NCBI RefSeq assembly: GCF_001579845.1
Contig: NZ_CP007440.1
Location: 6,966,029-7,030,028, forward strand
Source of the DNA: Rhodoplanes sp. Z2-YC6860
GTDB lineage: Bacteria > Pseudomonadota > Alphaproteobacteria > Rhizobiales > Xanthobacteraceae
DNA length: 64,000 nucleotides
Reading direction: 5' to 3'
The translations under genes and the position numbers were made by a program. The notes beneath the pieces are model-generated. The model had not been told where the DNA came from. It saw only the letters and a list, made by a program, of their open reading frames with translations, and ran no database searches. Shown here piece after piece: positions 16,964 to 25,343 of this stretch. Within the stretch, counting starts at the first letter, position 1. Each line of letters begins with the position of its first letter.

Positions 16964-17970
16964 GCGAAGCCCCCGTCGGCATAGACGTCAGTGGTGAGAA
17001 TATCCATCGGAGGATTCGGCGCGGCCTTGCACTTCTCGGTCGCGTCATCGACCATCGCCTTGACGCCGTTCACGATCTTGTCGATCTGCGCGTCGCCGAC
17101 GCCGAACGCTTTGAGCCGCTCCTTGTAGATCTTGATCGGGTCGCGCTCCTTCCAGCGTTCGAGCTCGCCCTCGGGGCGGTACTTCGCCGGGTCGGCGCGG
17201 GAGTGACCGCTGTGGCGATAGGTCAGGCACTCGATCAGCGACGGGCCGCCGCCCGCGCGTGCCTTGTCGAAGGCCTTGATCGCTTCGCGGTACACCGCGT
17301 CGGCGTCGTTGCCGTCGATCACGATCTTTTCCAGGCCATAGGCCGAAGCGCGATCGCCGGCCGGGCTCGGCACCGCCGTGACGTCGGCGATCGGCGTGTA
17401 TTCCATGTAGAGGTTGTTCTCGCAGACGAACACCACCGGCAGCTTCCACACCGCGGCAAAGTTCAGTGCCTCGTGGAACGCGCCGATGTTGGTCGTGCCG
17501 TCGCCGAAGAAGCAGACCGACACGTCGCTGTGGCCTTTGTACTGCGCCCGCCAGGCCGCGCCGCAGGCGATCGGCAGATGCGCGCCGATGATGGCGTAGG
17601 AGCCCATCACGCCGTGATCGGTCGACATCAGATGCATCGAGCCGCCCTTGCCGCGCATCAGGCCGTTGTCGCGCTGCATCAACTCGCCCAGCACCTTCTC
17701 GACCGGCACACCGCGGGCCAGCGTGTGGGCATGGCCGCGATAGGTGCAGAAGGACAAGTCGCCCTTCTTCATCGCCACCGCGAAGCCCGCCGCCACGGCC
17801 TCCTGGCCGAGCGACAGGTGGCTCGTGCCCTTCACCAGGTTCTGCAGGAACAGGTCATAGGCGCGCTGCTCGGCTTCGCGGATAATGACCTGGGTCTCGA
17901 ACAGCTTGAGCCGGGTCTCCTCGCCGATGTCGTCGTTGGCGGCGTTTTGGGCAGCAGGCTTGTCCAACAT
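16951..17970 (-). CDS. 2-oxoacid dehydrogenase E1 component, alpha subunit
   Basis: A 339-aa thiamine-diphosphate-binding alpha subunit. The GDG-N motif of ThDP enzymes is visible as FFGDGTTNIGAFHEALNFA followed by VVFVCENN. GTSHLSLGQEAVAAG and YRGHAHTLARG are typical E1alpha stretches, and TYRHSGHSRADP matches the conserved loop around the C-terminal third that is often phosphorylated in the eukaryotic enzyme. AAGGAA precedes the ATG. It is the first gene of the four-gene minus-strand operon. An acetoin or pyruvate substrate is most likely. Confidence 0.93.
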   Translation of the reverse strand: MLDKPAAQNAANDDIGEETRLKLFETQVIIREAEQRAYDLFLQNLVKGTSHLSLGQEAVAAGFAVAMKKGDLSFCTYRGHAHTLARGVPVEKVLGELMQRDNGLMRGKGGSMHLMSTDHGVMGSYAIIGAHLPIACGAAWRAQYKGHSDVSVCFFGDGTTNIGAFHEALNFAAVWKLPVVFVCENNLYMEYTPIADVTAVPSPAGDRASAYGLEKIVIDGNDADAVYREAIKAFDKARAGGGPSLIECLTYRHSGHSRADPAKYRPEGELERWKERDPIKIYKERLKAFGVGDAQIDKIVNGVKAMVDDATEKCKAAPNPPMDILTTDVYADGGFAWRN

Positions 17971-18048
17971 GTCGCTTCCTTGGGTTTTCCCTGGCGGTTC
18001 CTTGGACGTCAGGGTTTGGCCGGTATCAGGCGGGGCGGCGCTATTTTG

Positions 18049-18966
18049 TCAACGGGGCTCGTTCGGGGCAACGGTGCCATGCGTGCGGCGCTCCCGGTGC
18101 AAAAGATAGAGCCCGGAGCCGATCACGATTGCGGCACCCGTCAGAGTCCAATGATTTGGGACATTGGCGAAGACCAGGTAGCCGAAAGTCGTGGCCCAAA
18201 TCAGCTGCGTATACATGAAAGGAGACAGCACCGAAGCCGGCGCATGCCGGTGGGCGACGATCAACAGATAATGTCCGAAAGCGCCGAACGCGCCCATCGC
18301 CACCATCAGCACGCCATCGAGGACCGACCGTGGCGGCGTCCAGACGAAGGGCAGCACCGGCAGCATAATCGCCGTTCCAAACAGGTTCGAATAGAACAGC
18401 GTGGTCTGGCTGGAGTCGTAGCGGGCCAGCATCCGGGTGGTGATGCCGTAAAAGGCATAGCAAACCGCGCTCGCGCCAGAGAGCATGGCCGCCCAGTGAA
18501 GCCCGCCAAAGCCCGGGCGGATCACCACCATGACGCCTGCGAAGCCCACGCCGATCGCGATCCATCGCCGCCAGCCCACCCATTCGCCGAGCATGGGCCC
18601 GGCCAGGATCGCCACCATGAACGGCGTCGAAAACAAAATCGCCAGCGCCTCGTCGAGCTGCAGGTACCGGAACGCCATGAAGTTGAAGAAGGTCGAACCA
18701 AGCAGCAGAGCGGAGCGCCCGATCTGGAGGAGCGGCTTCGCGGTTCGCAACAGCCCCGGTCGGACAATCGGGTTGGAGATCAGCAGCGTCAGCACGAAGG
18801 CCGAGGCGTAACGCACGGCGACCACCTGCAGCACGTCCATGCGCGTGCCGAGATATTTGCCTATGGCATCGAGGCAGGCGAACGTCGCGACCGCGCCGCA
18901 CATCAGGCCGATGCCGATCAGCCGCTGGCGGTGCTCCTGGACTGAATCTAGCGCGGGGCCGGTCAA
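18049..18966 (-). CDS. EamA-family (DMT superfamily) membrane transporter
   Basis: A 305-aa inner-membrane protein with ten predicted hydrophobic helices in two repeated halves, the pattern of drug/metabolite transporters. Typical stretches are ATFACLDAIGKYL in helix 1, FMAFRYLQLDEALAILFSTPF in helices 3-4 and its counterpart APASVLSPFMYTQLIWATTFG in the second half. Substrate is unknown. The only plausible start is TTG at 18966, which overlaps the stop of a short upstream frame (TTGA), since the next ATG falls inside helix 1. No sharp terminator follows. Confidence 0.88.
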   Translation of the reverse strand: MTGPALDSVQEHRQRLIGIGLMCGAVATFACLDAIGKYLGTRMDVLQVVAVRYASAFVLTLLISNPIVRPGLLRTAKPLLQIGRSALLLGSTFFNFMAFRYLQLDEALAILFSTPFMVAILAGPMLGEWVGWRRWIAIGVGFAGVMVVIRPGFGGLHWAAMLSGASAVCYAFYGITTRMLARYDSSQTTLFYSNLFGTAIMLPVLPFVWTPPRSVLDGVLMVAMGAFGAFGHYLLIVAHRHAPASVLSPFMYTQLIWATTFGYLVFANVPNHWTLTGAAIVIGSGLYLLHRERRTHGTVAPNEPR

Positions 18967-19064
18967 TAGGTCGCCCGTCCGCCGGAAATGTCGATCACCG
19001 GGCCGGTCGTGCCGCGCCAGATCGCGACCGCGGTCCTGTCCGCAGAATCAATCTGATTAGCCAT
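18963..19064 (-). pseudogene. Possible C-terminal remnant of a short-chain dehydrogenase
   Basis: A short reading frame of 33 codons ends in TGPVIDISGGRATY. The TG-x-VIDxxGG tail resembles the last strand of SDR-family oxidoreductases, but no cofactor motif or body of such an enzyme lies upstream. Its stop overlaps the TTG start of the EamA gene by four bases. It may be a relic of a deleted SDR gene or a chance frame; the family link rests only on this tail. Confidence 0.3.
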
Positions 19065-19385
19065 CACGATAAAAGCTACCGGACGAACGCGCCGCTGGCG
19101 ACAACCAGCAGCAACGGGAACGTCCGCTGCGTCGCGCCTACTTTCTAAGTCGGCACAATTCAATTTCATGGCGTTTGATAGAAAGACACTCGCAAAGGCT
19201 GTGATCGCAAGTGTCCCGACTTTCGCGGTTCCACCGGAGCCCTCGCAGGGGTGCTTAAAAATGCATCGCAGCATTACAAAAACTTAATCGAAGGCGCTGC
19301 CCGGCGAGCGCTGCGGCCGATTGCCGCTCACTGCGGCCGTATGTCATTGCTGTGACGGGCGCGACGACACCAGTGGGAGGCGGCC
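19065..19385. other. Intergenic region without a supported gene
   Basis: This 321-base gap lies between the EamA side and a small membrane protein. Part of it (about 19130-19290) is AT-richer by eye than its surroundings. A 39-codon plus-strand frame at 19168-19287 has no ribosome binding site and is not called. The gap must hold the promoter for the gene at 19386. Confidence 0.5.
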
Positions 19386-19580
19386 ATGTGGGTCCTTCTG
19401 ATCTACGTGATCTTGATGATCGCGGGCGACATTCTCGACTATTTCATCGGCTCGGCTGCGGCGAGCATCTGGGGCGACGCGATCAGCTTGCCGATCTTCC
19501 TAGCCTGCTATTTCGCAACACTTGCGATCGCTTGGGTCATCGCGGTGCAGATCGCAGAAAGAATGAAGCTGACGACCTGA
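19386..19580 (+). CDS. Small two-helix membrane protein of unknown function
   Basis: A 64-aa protein with two hydrophobic segments (about residues 2-21 and 33-56) and a short charged tail ending AERMKLTT. GGGAGG lies just upstream of the ATG with normal spacing, which is the main reason to accept so short a gene. No family is recognised. It is convergent with the ABC permease gene, five bases separating the two stops. Confidence 0.6.
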   Translation: MWVLLIYVILMIAGDILDYFIGSAAASIWGDAISLPIFLACYFATLAIAWVIAVQIAERMKLTT

Positions 19581-19585
19581 GCGCG

Positions 19586-20368
19586 TCAGGCCTCTCTCGC
19601 GATCGCGCTTTCGTGCCAGCGGCGCAGCGCGACATGATTGAGCATCGACAGCATCGCGAAGATCGCGATGCCCGCGATTGAGAGCAACAGCAGCGCTGCA
19701 AACATGCGCGGGATGTTGAGGCGATAGCCCGACTCCGCGATGCGGAAGGCAAGGCCGGAGCCCGCTCCGGCCGAGCCTGCCGCGATCTCCGCCACCACCG
19801 CACCGATCAGCGACAGCCCGCCTGCGATCCGGATGCCGGCGAGCATCTGCGGCAATGCGGCCGGCAGTTTCAGCTCCCACAACACCTGCCAGCGCGATGC
19901 GCCGTACATGCGGAACAGATCCGCAAGGTTGTGATCGACCGAATTCAGACCGAGCGTGGTGTTGGCGAGCACCGGAAAGAACGCGACGATCCAGGCGCAA
20001 GCCAGCACCGCGGCCTGCTGCGGCAGATAGATCAACAGCAGCGGCGCAATCGCGACCACCGGCGTGACCTGCAGGATCACGGCGTAGGGATAAAGCGAAT
20101 GCTCGAGAAGCCGCGACTGATTGAACAGGATCGCAAGCCCGATGCCGCCGGCGACAGCGAGCACCAGGCCCTCGACGGTGGTCGTCAGCGTCGCGAGCAG
20201 CGACGACCACAGGATGCTCCAATCCGATACGAGCGTGGAGAGCACCAGTCCGGGCGCCGGCAGAATATAAGGCGGGATACCGTTGATGCGTACCACGAGG
20301 TCCCACACCACAACGCTCAAGATGAGCACGCCGGCCGGCGCCGCGATGCTGAGCGCGCGCTCGTTCAT
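19586..20368 (-). CDS. NitT/TauT-type ABC transporter permease
   Basis: A 260-aa inner-membrane permease of the SsuC/TauC type with about six hydrophobic helices. The cytoplasmic EAA loop reads LADLFRMYGASRWQVLWELKLPAALP, the ATPase contact site of this family, and PLLLIYLPQQAAV precedes it as usual. It overlaps the ATPase gene by four bases and ends the four-gene operon binding protein-Bug receptor-ATPase-permease. These importers carry sulfonates, nitrate, pyrimidine precursors or aromatic acids; the substrate here is not determined. Confidence 0.92.
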   Translation of the reverse strand: MNERALSIAAPAGVLILSVVVWDLVVRINGIPPYILPAPGLVLSTLVSDWSILWSSLLATLTTTVEGLVLAVAGGIGLAILFNQSRLLEHSLYPYAVILQVTPVVAIAPLLLIYLPQQAAVLACAWIVAFFPVLANTTLGLNSVDHNLADLFRMYGASRWQVLWELKLPAALPQMLAGIRIAGGLSLIGAVVAEIAAGSAGAGSGLAFRIAESGYRLNIPRMFAALLLLSIAGIAIFAMLSMLNHVALRRWHESAIAREA

Positions 20369-21144
20369 GCCGCGGCCCCCGCGCGCTGCTGCATCGCCTT
20401 GGCCAGCGCCTCAGACGCCACGCGGCAGTAGCCGGCATATTCGGCGGACGTGCGGAACTCGGCGTCACGGCCGGGCGTGTCGATGACAAGCTCGCTCGAC
20501 ACCCGGCCCGGCCGCCCGGTCATCACCACGATGCGGCTCGAAAGGTAGACCGACTCGAACACCGAATGGGTGACGAACACCACGGTCGTGCGCAGCTCAC
20601 GCCACAGCGCGATCAGGTCGTCGTTGAGCTTGAAGCGCGTGATCTCGTCGAGCGCCGCGAAGGGTTCGTCCATCAGGAGAATGCGCGGCGCGGTGACGAG
20701 CGCTCGCGCGATCGACACCCGCATCCGCATCCCGCCCGACAATTCACGCGGATAGGCCTGCGCGAAATCGGCAAGGCCGACGCGGCCGAGCGTCTCCATC
20801 ACGCGCGCGCCGACATCGGCGCGGCTCGCGCCCGCAAGCTTCAGCGGCAGGAAGACATTGTCGAACACCGTCGCCCAAGGCATCAGCGTCGGCTCCTGGA
20901 ACACGAAGCCCAGATTCTTGCGCGCCGAGGAATCGCTCCAATGCACTGTGCCGCGCGACGGCTCGCTCAAGCCCGCAACGATGCGCAGCGCCGTCGACTT
21001 GCCGCAGCCCGACGGTCCGAGCAGCGACAGGAACTCGCCGTCACGGATTTCGAGATCAAGTCCCTCGAGCGCCAGTGTGCCGGTACCGAATAACTTGCCG
21101 ACGCCCCGCAGCGTGACGACAGGAGCGGCGGGCGGCGGCGCCAT
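20365..21144 (-). CDS. NitT/TauT-type ABC transporter ATP-binding protein
   Basis: A 259-aa ATPase of the SsuB/TauB type. Walker A is LGPSGCGKST, the signature is ELSGGMRMRVSIARAL, and Walker B is ILLMDEPFAALDE followed by the switch His in VFVTHSVFES. The frame continues upstream to 21366 inside the Bug gene, but the ATG at 21144, two bases after the Bug stop, gives the usual length and is chosen. It powers the permease encoded next to it. Confidence 0.93.
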   Translation of the reverse strand: MAPPPAAPVVTLRGVGKLFGTGTLALEGLDLEIRDGEFLSLLGPSGCGKSTALRIVAGLSEPSRGTVHWSDSSARKNLGFVFQEPTLMPWATVFDNVFLPLKLAGASRADVGARVMETLGRVGLADFAQAYPRELSGGMRMRVSIARALVTAPRILLMDEPFAALDEITRFKLNDDLIALWRELRTTVVFVTHSVFESVYLSSRIVVMTGRPGRVSSELVIDTPGRDAEFRTSAEYAGYCRVASEALAKAMQQRAGAAA

Positions 21145-21146
21145 CG

Positions 21147-22106
21147 TTACTTCCGCAAGCCCACTTCGGAATAGAACTCGACCCAACGCTTCACCTCGGC
21201 CGCATGGTGCGCCGTGAAGGCCTCGACACCCTGTCCGGTCGGCTCGAAGCCGATCGCGCGGAGCTTCTTCTGGATCTCCGGGTCTTTCACCACCTCGACG
21301 ATGGCCTTGCCGAGCGTTTCGCGAACGTCGTTCGGCAGTCCCGGCGGTCCGTAGATGCCGAGCCAACCGGTGACGACCACGCCCGGCACGCCGGCCTCCT
21401 CGAAGGTCGGCACGTTCGGCAGGCCCGCCTGACGATACGGGCTGGTCACCGCCAGGCCCTCGATGGTGCCGGCCAGCACCTGCTCATTGACCACCGGCGA
21501 CACCTCGATGATGAGCTGGATGTGGCCCGCGATCAGGTCATTCAGAGCCAACGGCCCGCCCTTGTAGGGCGCGTGCACCATCTTGATGCCGGTCTTCTGC
21601 ATCAAGAGCTGAGTCGAAAGGTTCGCGAGCGAGCCCTCGCCGGTCGATCCATAAGTGAGTTCGCCCGGCCGTGCCTTCGCATAGGCGATGAATTCCTGCA
21701 CCGAATTCACCGGGAGGCCTTTATGAACCACCATGGTGGTGGCGTATTCGGCCGTGCCCGCGATCGGCACCACGTCCTTCATCGGATCGAACGGCGCCTT
21801 GGTGTCGATCGCGTAGTTGAGAACCAGTGAGCCGACATTGCCGACCATCAGCGTATAGCCGTCGGGTTCAGCCTTCAGGAGCTCCTTGAGGCCGATGACG
21901 CCGTTCGCGCCAGGCTTGTTCTCCGCAACCACGGTCTGTTTCAGCTTGTCGCGCAGTCCCTCGGCGACGATCCGGCCGGACAGATCGGTGATGCCGGCAG
22001 GTGGAAACGGAATCAGCAGCCGGATCGGCCGCGACGGATAGGGATCGGCGGCGTGAGCCGTGACGGAACACACAACGGCGATCAGAAAGGATAAAAATGC
22101 ACGCAT
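21147..22106 (-). CDS. Bug/TctC-family receptor embedded in an ABC transporter operon
   Basis: A 319-aa Bug receptor with signal peptide (MRAFLSFLIAVVCSVTAHA), then YPSRPIRLLIPFPPAGITD, the PGANGVIGLKEL loop and the family's PNVPTFEEAGVPG. An in-frame ATG at 22127 would add seven residues ahead of the signal peptide. It lies between an NMT1-type binding protein (34 bases upstream) and the ABC ATPase (2 bases downstream), on the same strand. Bug proteins belong to secondary TctAB carriers, not ABC importers, so its presence here is unusual; it may be an alternative receptor or a passenger. Confidence 0.92.
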   Translation of the reverse strand: MRAFLSFLIAVVCSVTAHAADPYPSRPIRLLIPFPPAGITDLSGRIVAEGLRDKLKQTVVAENKPGANGVIGLKELLKAEPDGYTLMVGNVGSLVLNYAIDTKAPFDPMKDVVPIAGTAEYATTMVVHKGLPVNSVQEFIAYAKARPGELTYGSTGEGSLANLSTQLLMQKTGIKMVHAPYKGGPLALNDLIAGHIQLIIEVSPVVNEQVLAGTIEGLAVTSPYRQAGLPNVPTFEEAGVPGVVVTGWLGIYGPPGLPNDVRETLGKAIVEVVKDPEIQKKLRAIGFEPTGQGVEAFTAHHAAEVKRWVEFYSEVGLRK

Positions 22107-22140
22107 GCTTCCGCCCCGATGAGTCATTGCCGGCAGGAGA

Positions 22141-23148
22141 TCAGTTCTTGGGACGCAGGTCGAGACCTACACCCTTGTTCACGAACTGCAGGGTGTAGGC
22201 CTTCTTGTAGTCGACATTGGCCTTCACCACGCCGGCCGCGACCATCTGGTCGAAGAAGCCCTTCATCCGCGCATCCGTCATCGCGCCGATACCGAGCTTC
22301 AGCGAATCGCCGGAATCCACGATGCCGTATTCCTTCATCTTGGCGATCGAATAGGCGAGCAGTTCGTCGCTCATCTCCGGATTGTCGCGCTTGATGCGCG
22401 CATTGGCGGCGGAGTTGTCGCCGTAGATGTAGTTAGTCCAGCCGGTGATCGAGGCATTGACGAAGCGCTGCACCACATCCGGTTTCCTGCTGATCAGGTC
22501 GCGCCGAGTCTCGATCAAGGTCGAGTAGCTGCCGAAGCCCTGGTCCGCGAGCAGGAAGATCACAGGCTTGAAGCCGCCCTGCTTCTCGACCGCGTAGGGC
22601 TCCGACGTCACGTAGCCCTGCATCGCGCTTTTTTTGTCTGCAAGGAACGGCTGCGGGTTGAAGGTGTAGGGCTTCACCTTCTTCTCGTCGAAGCCGTATT
22701 GCCGCTTCATCCATTGGAAATAGGAGGCGACGCCCTCGTTGGAGACGAACAGCGTCAGCTTCTTCAGATCCTCGAACTTCTCGATGCCCTGACCGGGATG
22801 CGCCAGGAACACCTGCGGATCCTTCTGGAACATCGCCGCGACCACCGCGGTCGGCACGTTCTGGGCCGCAGCATCGAACGCCTGGAGCGAATTGGCGCTC
22901 ATGTAGAACTCGATCTTGCCGGCCAGCAGCTGCAGCCGGTGATTGACGTTCGGACCGCCGGGCAAAATGGTGACGTCGAGGCCGGCCTTGCGATAGGTGC
23001 CGTCGGCGAGCGCCTGGTAGAAGCCGCCGTGCTCGGCCTCCGCCACCCAGTTGGTCGCAAACGTCACCTTGTCGAGCTGCTGCGCCTGAGCCGCGGCGGG
23101 CCCTAGCGCCAGCACCACGACCAGGGCCCGCGAAAGAGCTGACAGCAT
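22141..23148 (-). CDS. NMT1/THI5-like ABC transporter substrate-binding protein
   Basis: A 335-aa periplasmic protein with a signal peptide (residues 1-24, ending AQAQ) and the type II binding-protein opening VTFATNWVAEAEHGGFYQA. The EHGGFYQALADGTYRKAGLD stretch resembles pyrimidine-precursor (ThiY-like) receptors, as does the later GVASYFQWMKRQYG. GGAGG sits 10 bases ahead of the ATG at 23148; the frame extending to 23298 is not needed. It heads the operon with a Bug receptor, ATPase and permease. A formylaminopyrimidine- or aromatic-type ligand is possible but unproven; no TPP riboswitch is visible upstream. Confidence 0.88.
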   Translation of the reverse strand: MLSALSRALVVVLALGPAAAQAQQLDKVTFATNWVAEAEHGGFYQALADGTYRKAGLDVTILPGGPNVNHRLQLLAGKIEFYMSANSLQAFDAAAQNVPTAVVAAMFQKDPQVFLAHPGQGIEKFEDLKKLTLFVSNEGVASYFQWMKRQYGFDEKKVKPYTFNPQPFLADKKSAMQGYVTSEPYAVEKQGGFKPVIFLLADQGFGSYSTLIETRRDLISRKPDVVQRFVNASITGWTNYIYGDNSAANARIKRDNPEMSDELLAYSIAKMKEYGIVDSGDSLKLGIGAMTDARMKGFFDQMVAAGVVKANVDYKKAYTLQFVNKGVGLDLRPKN

Positions 23149-23534
23149 CACCCGAACCTCCTCAATTCCCTTCGAATCCGCCGAACCATACGAAAGGCGT
23201 TCCGCCTTGGCGAGGACGTCGGCTTCAACCCGTCCGGTGGTAAAAAAACTTTCGAACAGCTTTGAACCTTTCCCGAGCGGGCCACGACCAATGGCCAAAT
23301 GGCGGCTGTCACCATCACCGCCTCCCTAAACGATCGGCGTTCCCCCCGTCCCCCACGCGCCGATCCGTTCGGCCCGCCCGGTCCCATCCCCCTCCGGGCG
23401 GGCCATCCTTTTTCGGGGTGTCCCGGCTCCCGCCTGTTCGGTGCTTGACTTAAGTCTCCGCAAACCGGAGCAATGCCGCTTCGTCGGAGCCCCGCGATGC
23501 GCGAGGCAGGAAGAACCACAGTCTGGGGATTGGA
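23149..23534. other. Divergent intergenic region with promoter and leader signals
   Basis: This 386-base gap separates two divergent genes. It carries a terminator-like hairpin on the plus strand (23371-23414) and downstream of it a -35-like TTGACT at 23445-23450 that could drive the dehydratase gene at 23535. Plus-strand open frames here cross the hairpin and look like chance. No protein or known RNA gene was recognised. Confidence 0.55.
23371..23414 (+). terminator. Terminator-like hairpin upstream of the IlvD/Edd gene
   Basis: An 11-bp perfect stem, GGCCCGCCCGG (23371-23381) with CCGGGCGGGCC (23394-23404) and a 12-base loop, followed by ATCCTTTTTC. It points along the plus strand although no plus-strand gene lies upstream. 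It could end a short leader or small RNA, or act as an attenuator for the dehydratase. Confidence 0.65.
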
Positions 23535-25223
23535 ATGACAAAGGGTCTGCGGTCGCGTCTCGCACAATATGGTGACGAGGAATTCGCGCTGTTCCTGCGA
23601 CGGGGATTCCTGAAAGGCGCGGGTTTCACCGACGATGCACTCGACCGGCCGATCGTCGGCATCCTCTCGACCGCGTCCGACTTCAACCCCTGCCACAAGA
23701 CCGCGCCACAGGTCGCCGAAGCCATCTCACGCGGCGTGCGCATGGCGGGTGCCCTGCCCTTCGTGTTCCCGACGGTGTCGCTGCACGAAGCCTTTTCGTA
23801 CCCGACCTCGATGCTGCTCCGAAACCTGATGGCGATGGACGTCGAGGAGATGATCAAGGCGCTGCCGCTCGATGCGGTGGTGCTGATCGGCGGTTGCGAC
23901 AAGACCATTCCGGCCGAATTGATGGGCGCGATCTCGGCCAACATGCCGGCGATTGTCGTCAATGTCGGCTCGATGCTCGCCGGCAAACACGAAGGCGCGC
24001 GGCTCGGCGCTTGCACGGATTGCCGCAGGCTTTGGGCGGCCTATCGGGCCGGCACGCTCGACGGCCCGGACCTCGACCGCGCCCACGACCAGCTGATGCC
24101 GACGTCGGGCACCTGCATGGTGATGGGCACAGCGTCCACGATGGCCTGCATGGCCGAGACGCTGGGCTTCATGCTGCCGGGCACCGCCACCGCGCCCGCG
24201 GTGTCGTCGGACCGCTGGCGCTTCGCGGAGGCCACCGGCAAGCGCGCCGCCGAGATGGCGGTCTCGGGCGGACCGAAGCCGCGCGACATTCTCACCAAGT
24301 CGGCACTGCGCAACGCCTCGGTGGTGTTGCAGGCCATCTCGGGTTCGACCAACGCCATCGTGCATCTCGCGGCGATCGCGGGCCGCGCCGGCATCGCTTA
24401 CGATCTGCAAGAGTTGGATCAGGTCGGCCGTGAGGTGCCGGTGCTGCTCGACCTCAAGCCCGCCGGAAACAACTTCATGGAGGACTTCCACGCCGGCGGC
24501 AGCCTGCCGGCGCTGTGGCGGCGGCTCAAAGATCACCTCGATCTCAACGCCAAGCTCGTCAACGGCGAGACCATCGGCGACGTGATCGCGCGCTGGCCGG
24601 CTTATGTCGACGACAAGATCATCCGGCCGCTCGACAATCCACTGGTCAAGAACGAAGCGATTGCAGTCCTCACCGGCAACCTTGCGCCGCAGGGCGCGGC
24701 GATCAAGCTTGCGGCGGCGACGCCGGAGCTGTTCCAGCACCAGGGTCCCGCGCTGGTGTTCGACTCGCTCGAAGACCTCGAAAAGCGCATCGACGATCCG
24801 AACCTCAACGTCACGCCGCAGACCGTGATGGTTCTGCGCAACGCCGGCCCGGTCGGCGCGCCGGGCATGCCCGAGGCCGGCGCGCTGCCGATCCCGAAGA
24901 AGCTCGGCTCCAAGGGCCTGAAGGACATGGTGCGGCTCTCCGACGCGCGCATGAGCGGCACGGCGTTCGGCACCGTGATCCTGCACGTGTCGCCCGAAGC
25001 CGCGACGGGCGGCCCTCTCGCGCTGGTGCGCGACGGCGACATCATCGAGCTCGACACCAAAGGACGAAAACTGACACTGAAGGTCGACGACGCTGAGCTC
25101 GCCAAACGCAAGGCGCAGTGGAAGCCGCCGGCGAAGCCGGAGCGCGGCTACCATCGCCTCTGGGTGGATACGGTGACCCAGGCGGAGCAAGGCTGCGACT
25201 TCGACTTTTTGCTCGGAAAATAG
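23535..25223 (+). CDS. IlvD/Edd family dehydratase (probably sugar-acid type)
   Basis: A 562-aa iron-sulfur dehydratase. Cluster cysteines are in FNPCHKT, IGGCDKTIP and PTSGTCMVMGT, and the late DARMSGTAFGT motif binds substrate. This family removes water from dihydroxy acids or aldonates. The overall form (SGTCMVMGTASTMACMAETLG, LLDLKPAGNNFMEDFHAGG) looks closer to pentonate/hexonate dehydratases than to the branched-chain enzyme, but that is a judgement by eye. The gene is alone on its strand, followed by a repeat and then a convergent gene. Confidence 0.9.
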   Translation: MTKGLRSRLAQYGDEEFALFLRRGFLKGAGFTDDALDRPIVGILSTASDFNPCHKTAPQVAEAISRGVRMAGALPFVFPTVSLHEAFSYPTSMLLRNLMAMDVEEMIKALPLDAVVLIGGCDKTIPAELMGAISANMPAIVVNVGSMLAGKHEGARLGACTDCRRLWAAYRAGTLDGPDLDRAHDQLMPTSGTCMVMGTASTMACMAETLGFMLPGTATAPAVSSDRWRFAEATGKRAAEMAVSGGPKPRDILTKSALRNASVVLQAISGSTNAIVHLAAIAGRAGIAYDLQELDQVGREVPVLLDLKPAGNNFMEDFHAGGSLPALWRRLKDHLDLNAKLVNGETIGDVIARWPAYVDDKIIRPLDNPLVKNEAIAVLTGNLAPQGAAIKLAAATPELFQHQGPALVFDSLEDLEKRIDDPNLNVTPQTVMVLRNAGPVGAPGMPEAGALPIPKKLGSKGLKDMVRLSDARMSGTAFGTVILHVSPEAATGGPLALVRDGDIIELDTKGRKLTLKVDDAELAKRKAQWKPPAKPERGYHRLWVDTVTQAEQGCDFDFLLGK

Positions 25224-25228
25224 CGGCT

Positions 25229-25338
25229 CTCGTGTCCCGCTGATCCGGGACCCCGGTTGCTATCAGCGAACAAGAAAGAAACCGGGGTCCCGGGTCTGCA
25301 CCGCGTCACTTCGTGCCGCGGCGCGCCCGGGACACGAG
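25229..25338. repeat. Nested palindromic intergenic repeat, family A copy 2
   Basis: The outer arms are perfect 11-bp inverted repeats: CTCGTGTCCCG at 25229-25239 and CGGGACACGAG at 25328-25338. The inner arms are CCGGGACCCCGGTT and AACCGGGGTCCCGG as in copy 1 at 2675-2820. Compared with copy 1 it lacks the 28-base insert after the first outer arm. It lies between convergent genes. Confidence 0.82.
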
Positions 25339-25343
25339 ACTGC

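Noticed and set aside
19168-19287. 39-codon plus-strand frame beginning MAFDRKTLAK in the gap before the small membrane protein.
   Set aside because: No ribosome binding site, no recognisable similarity and no coupling to a neighbour.
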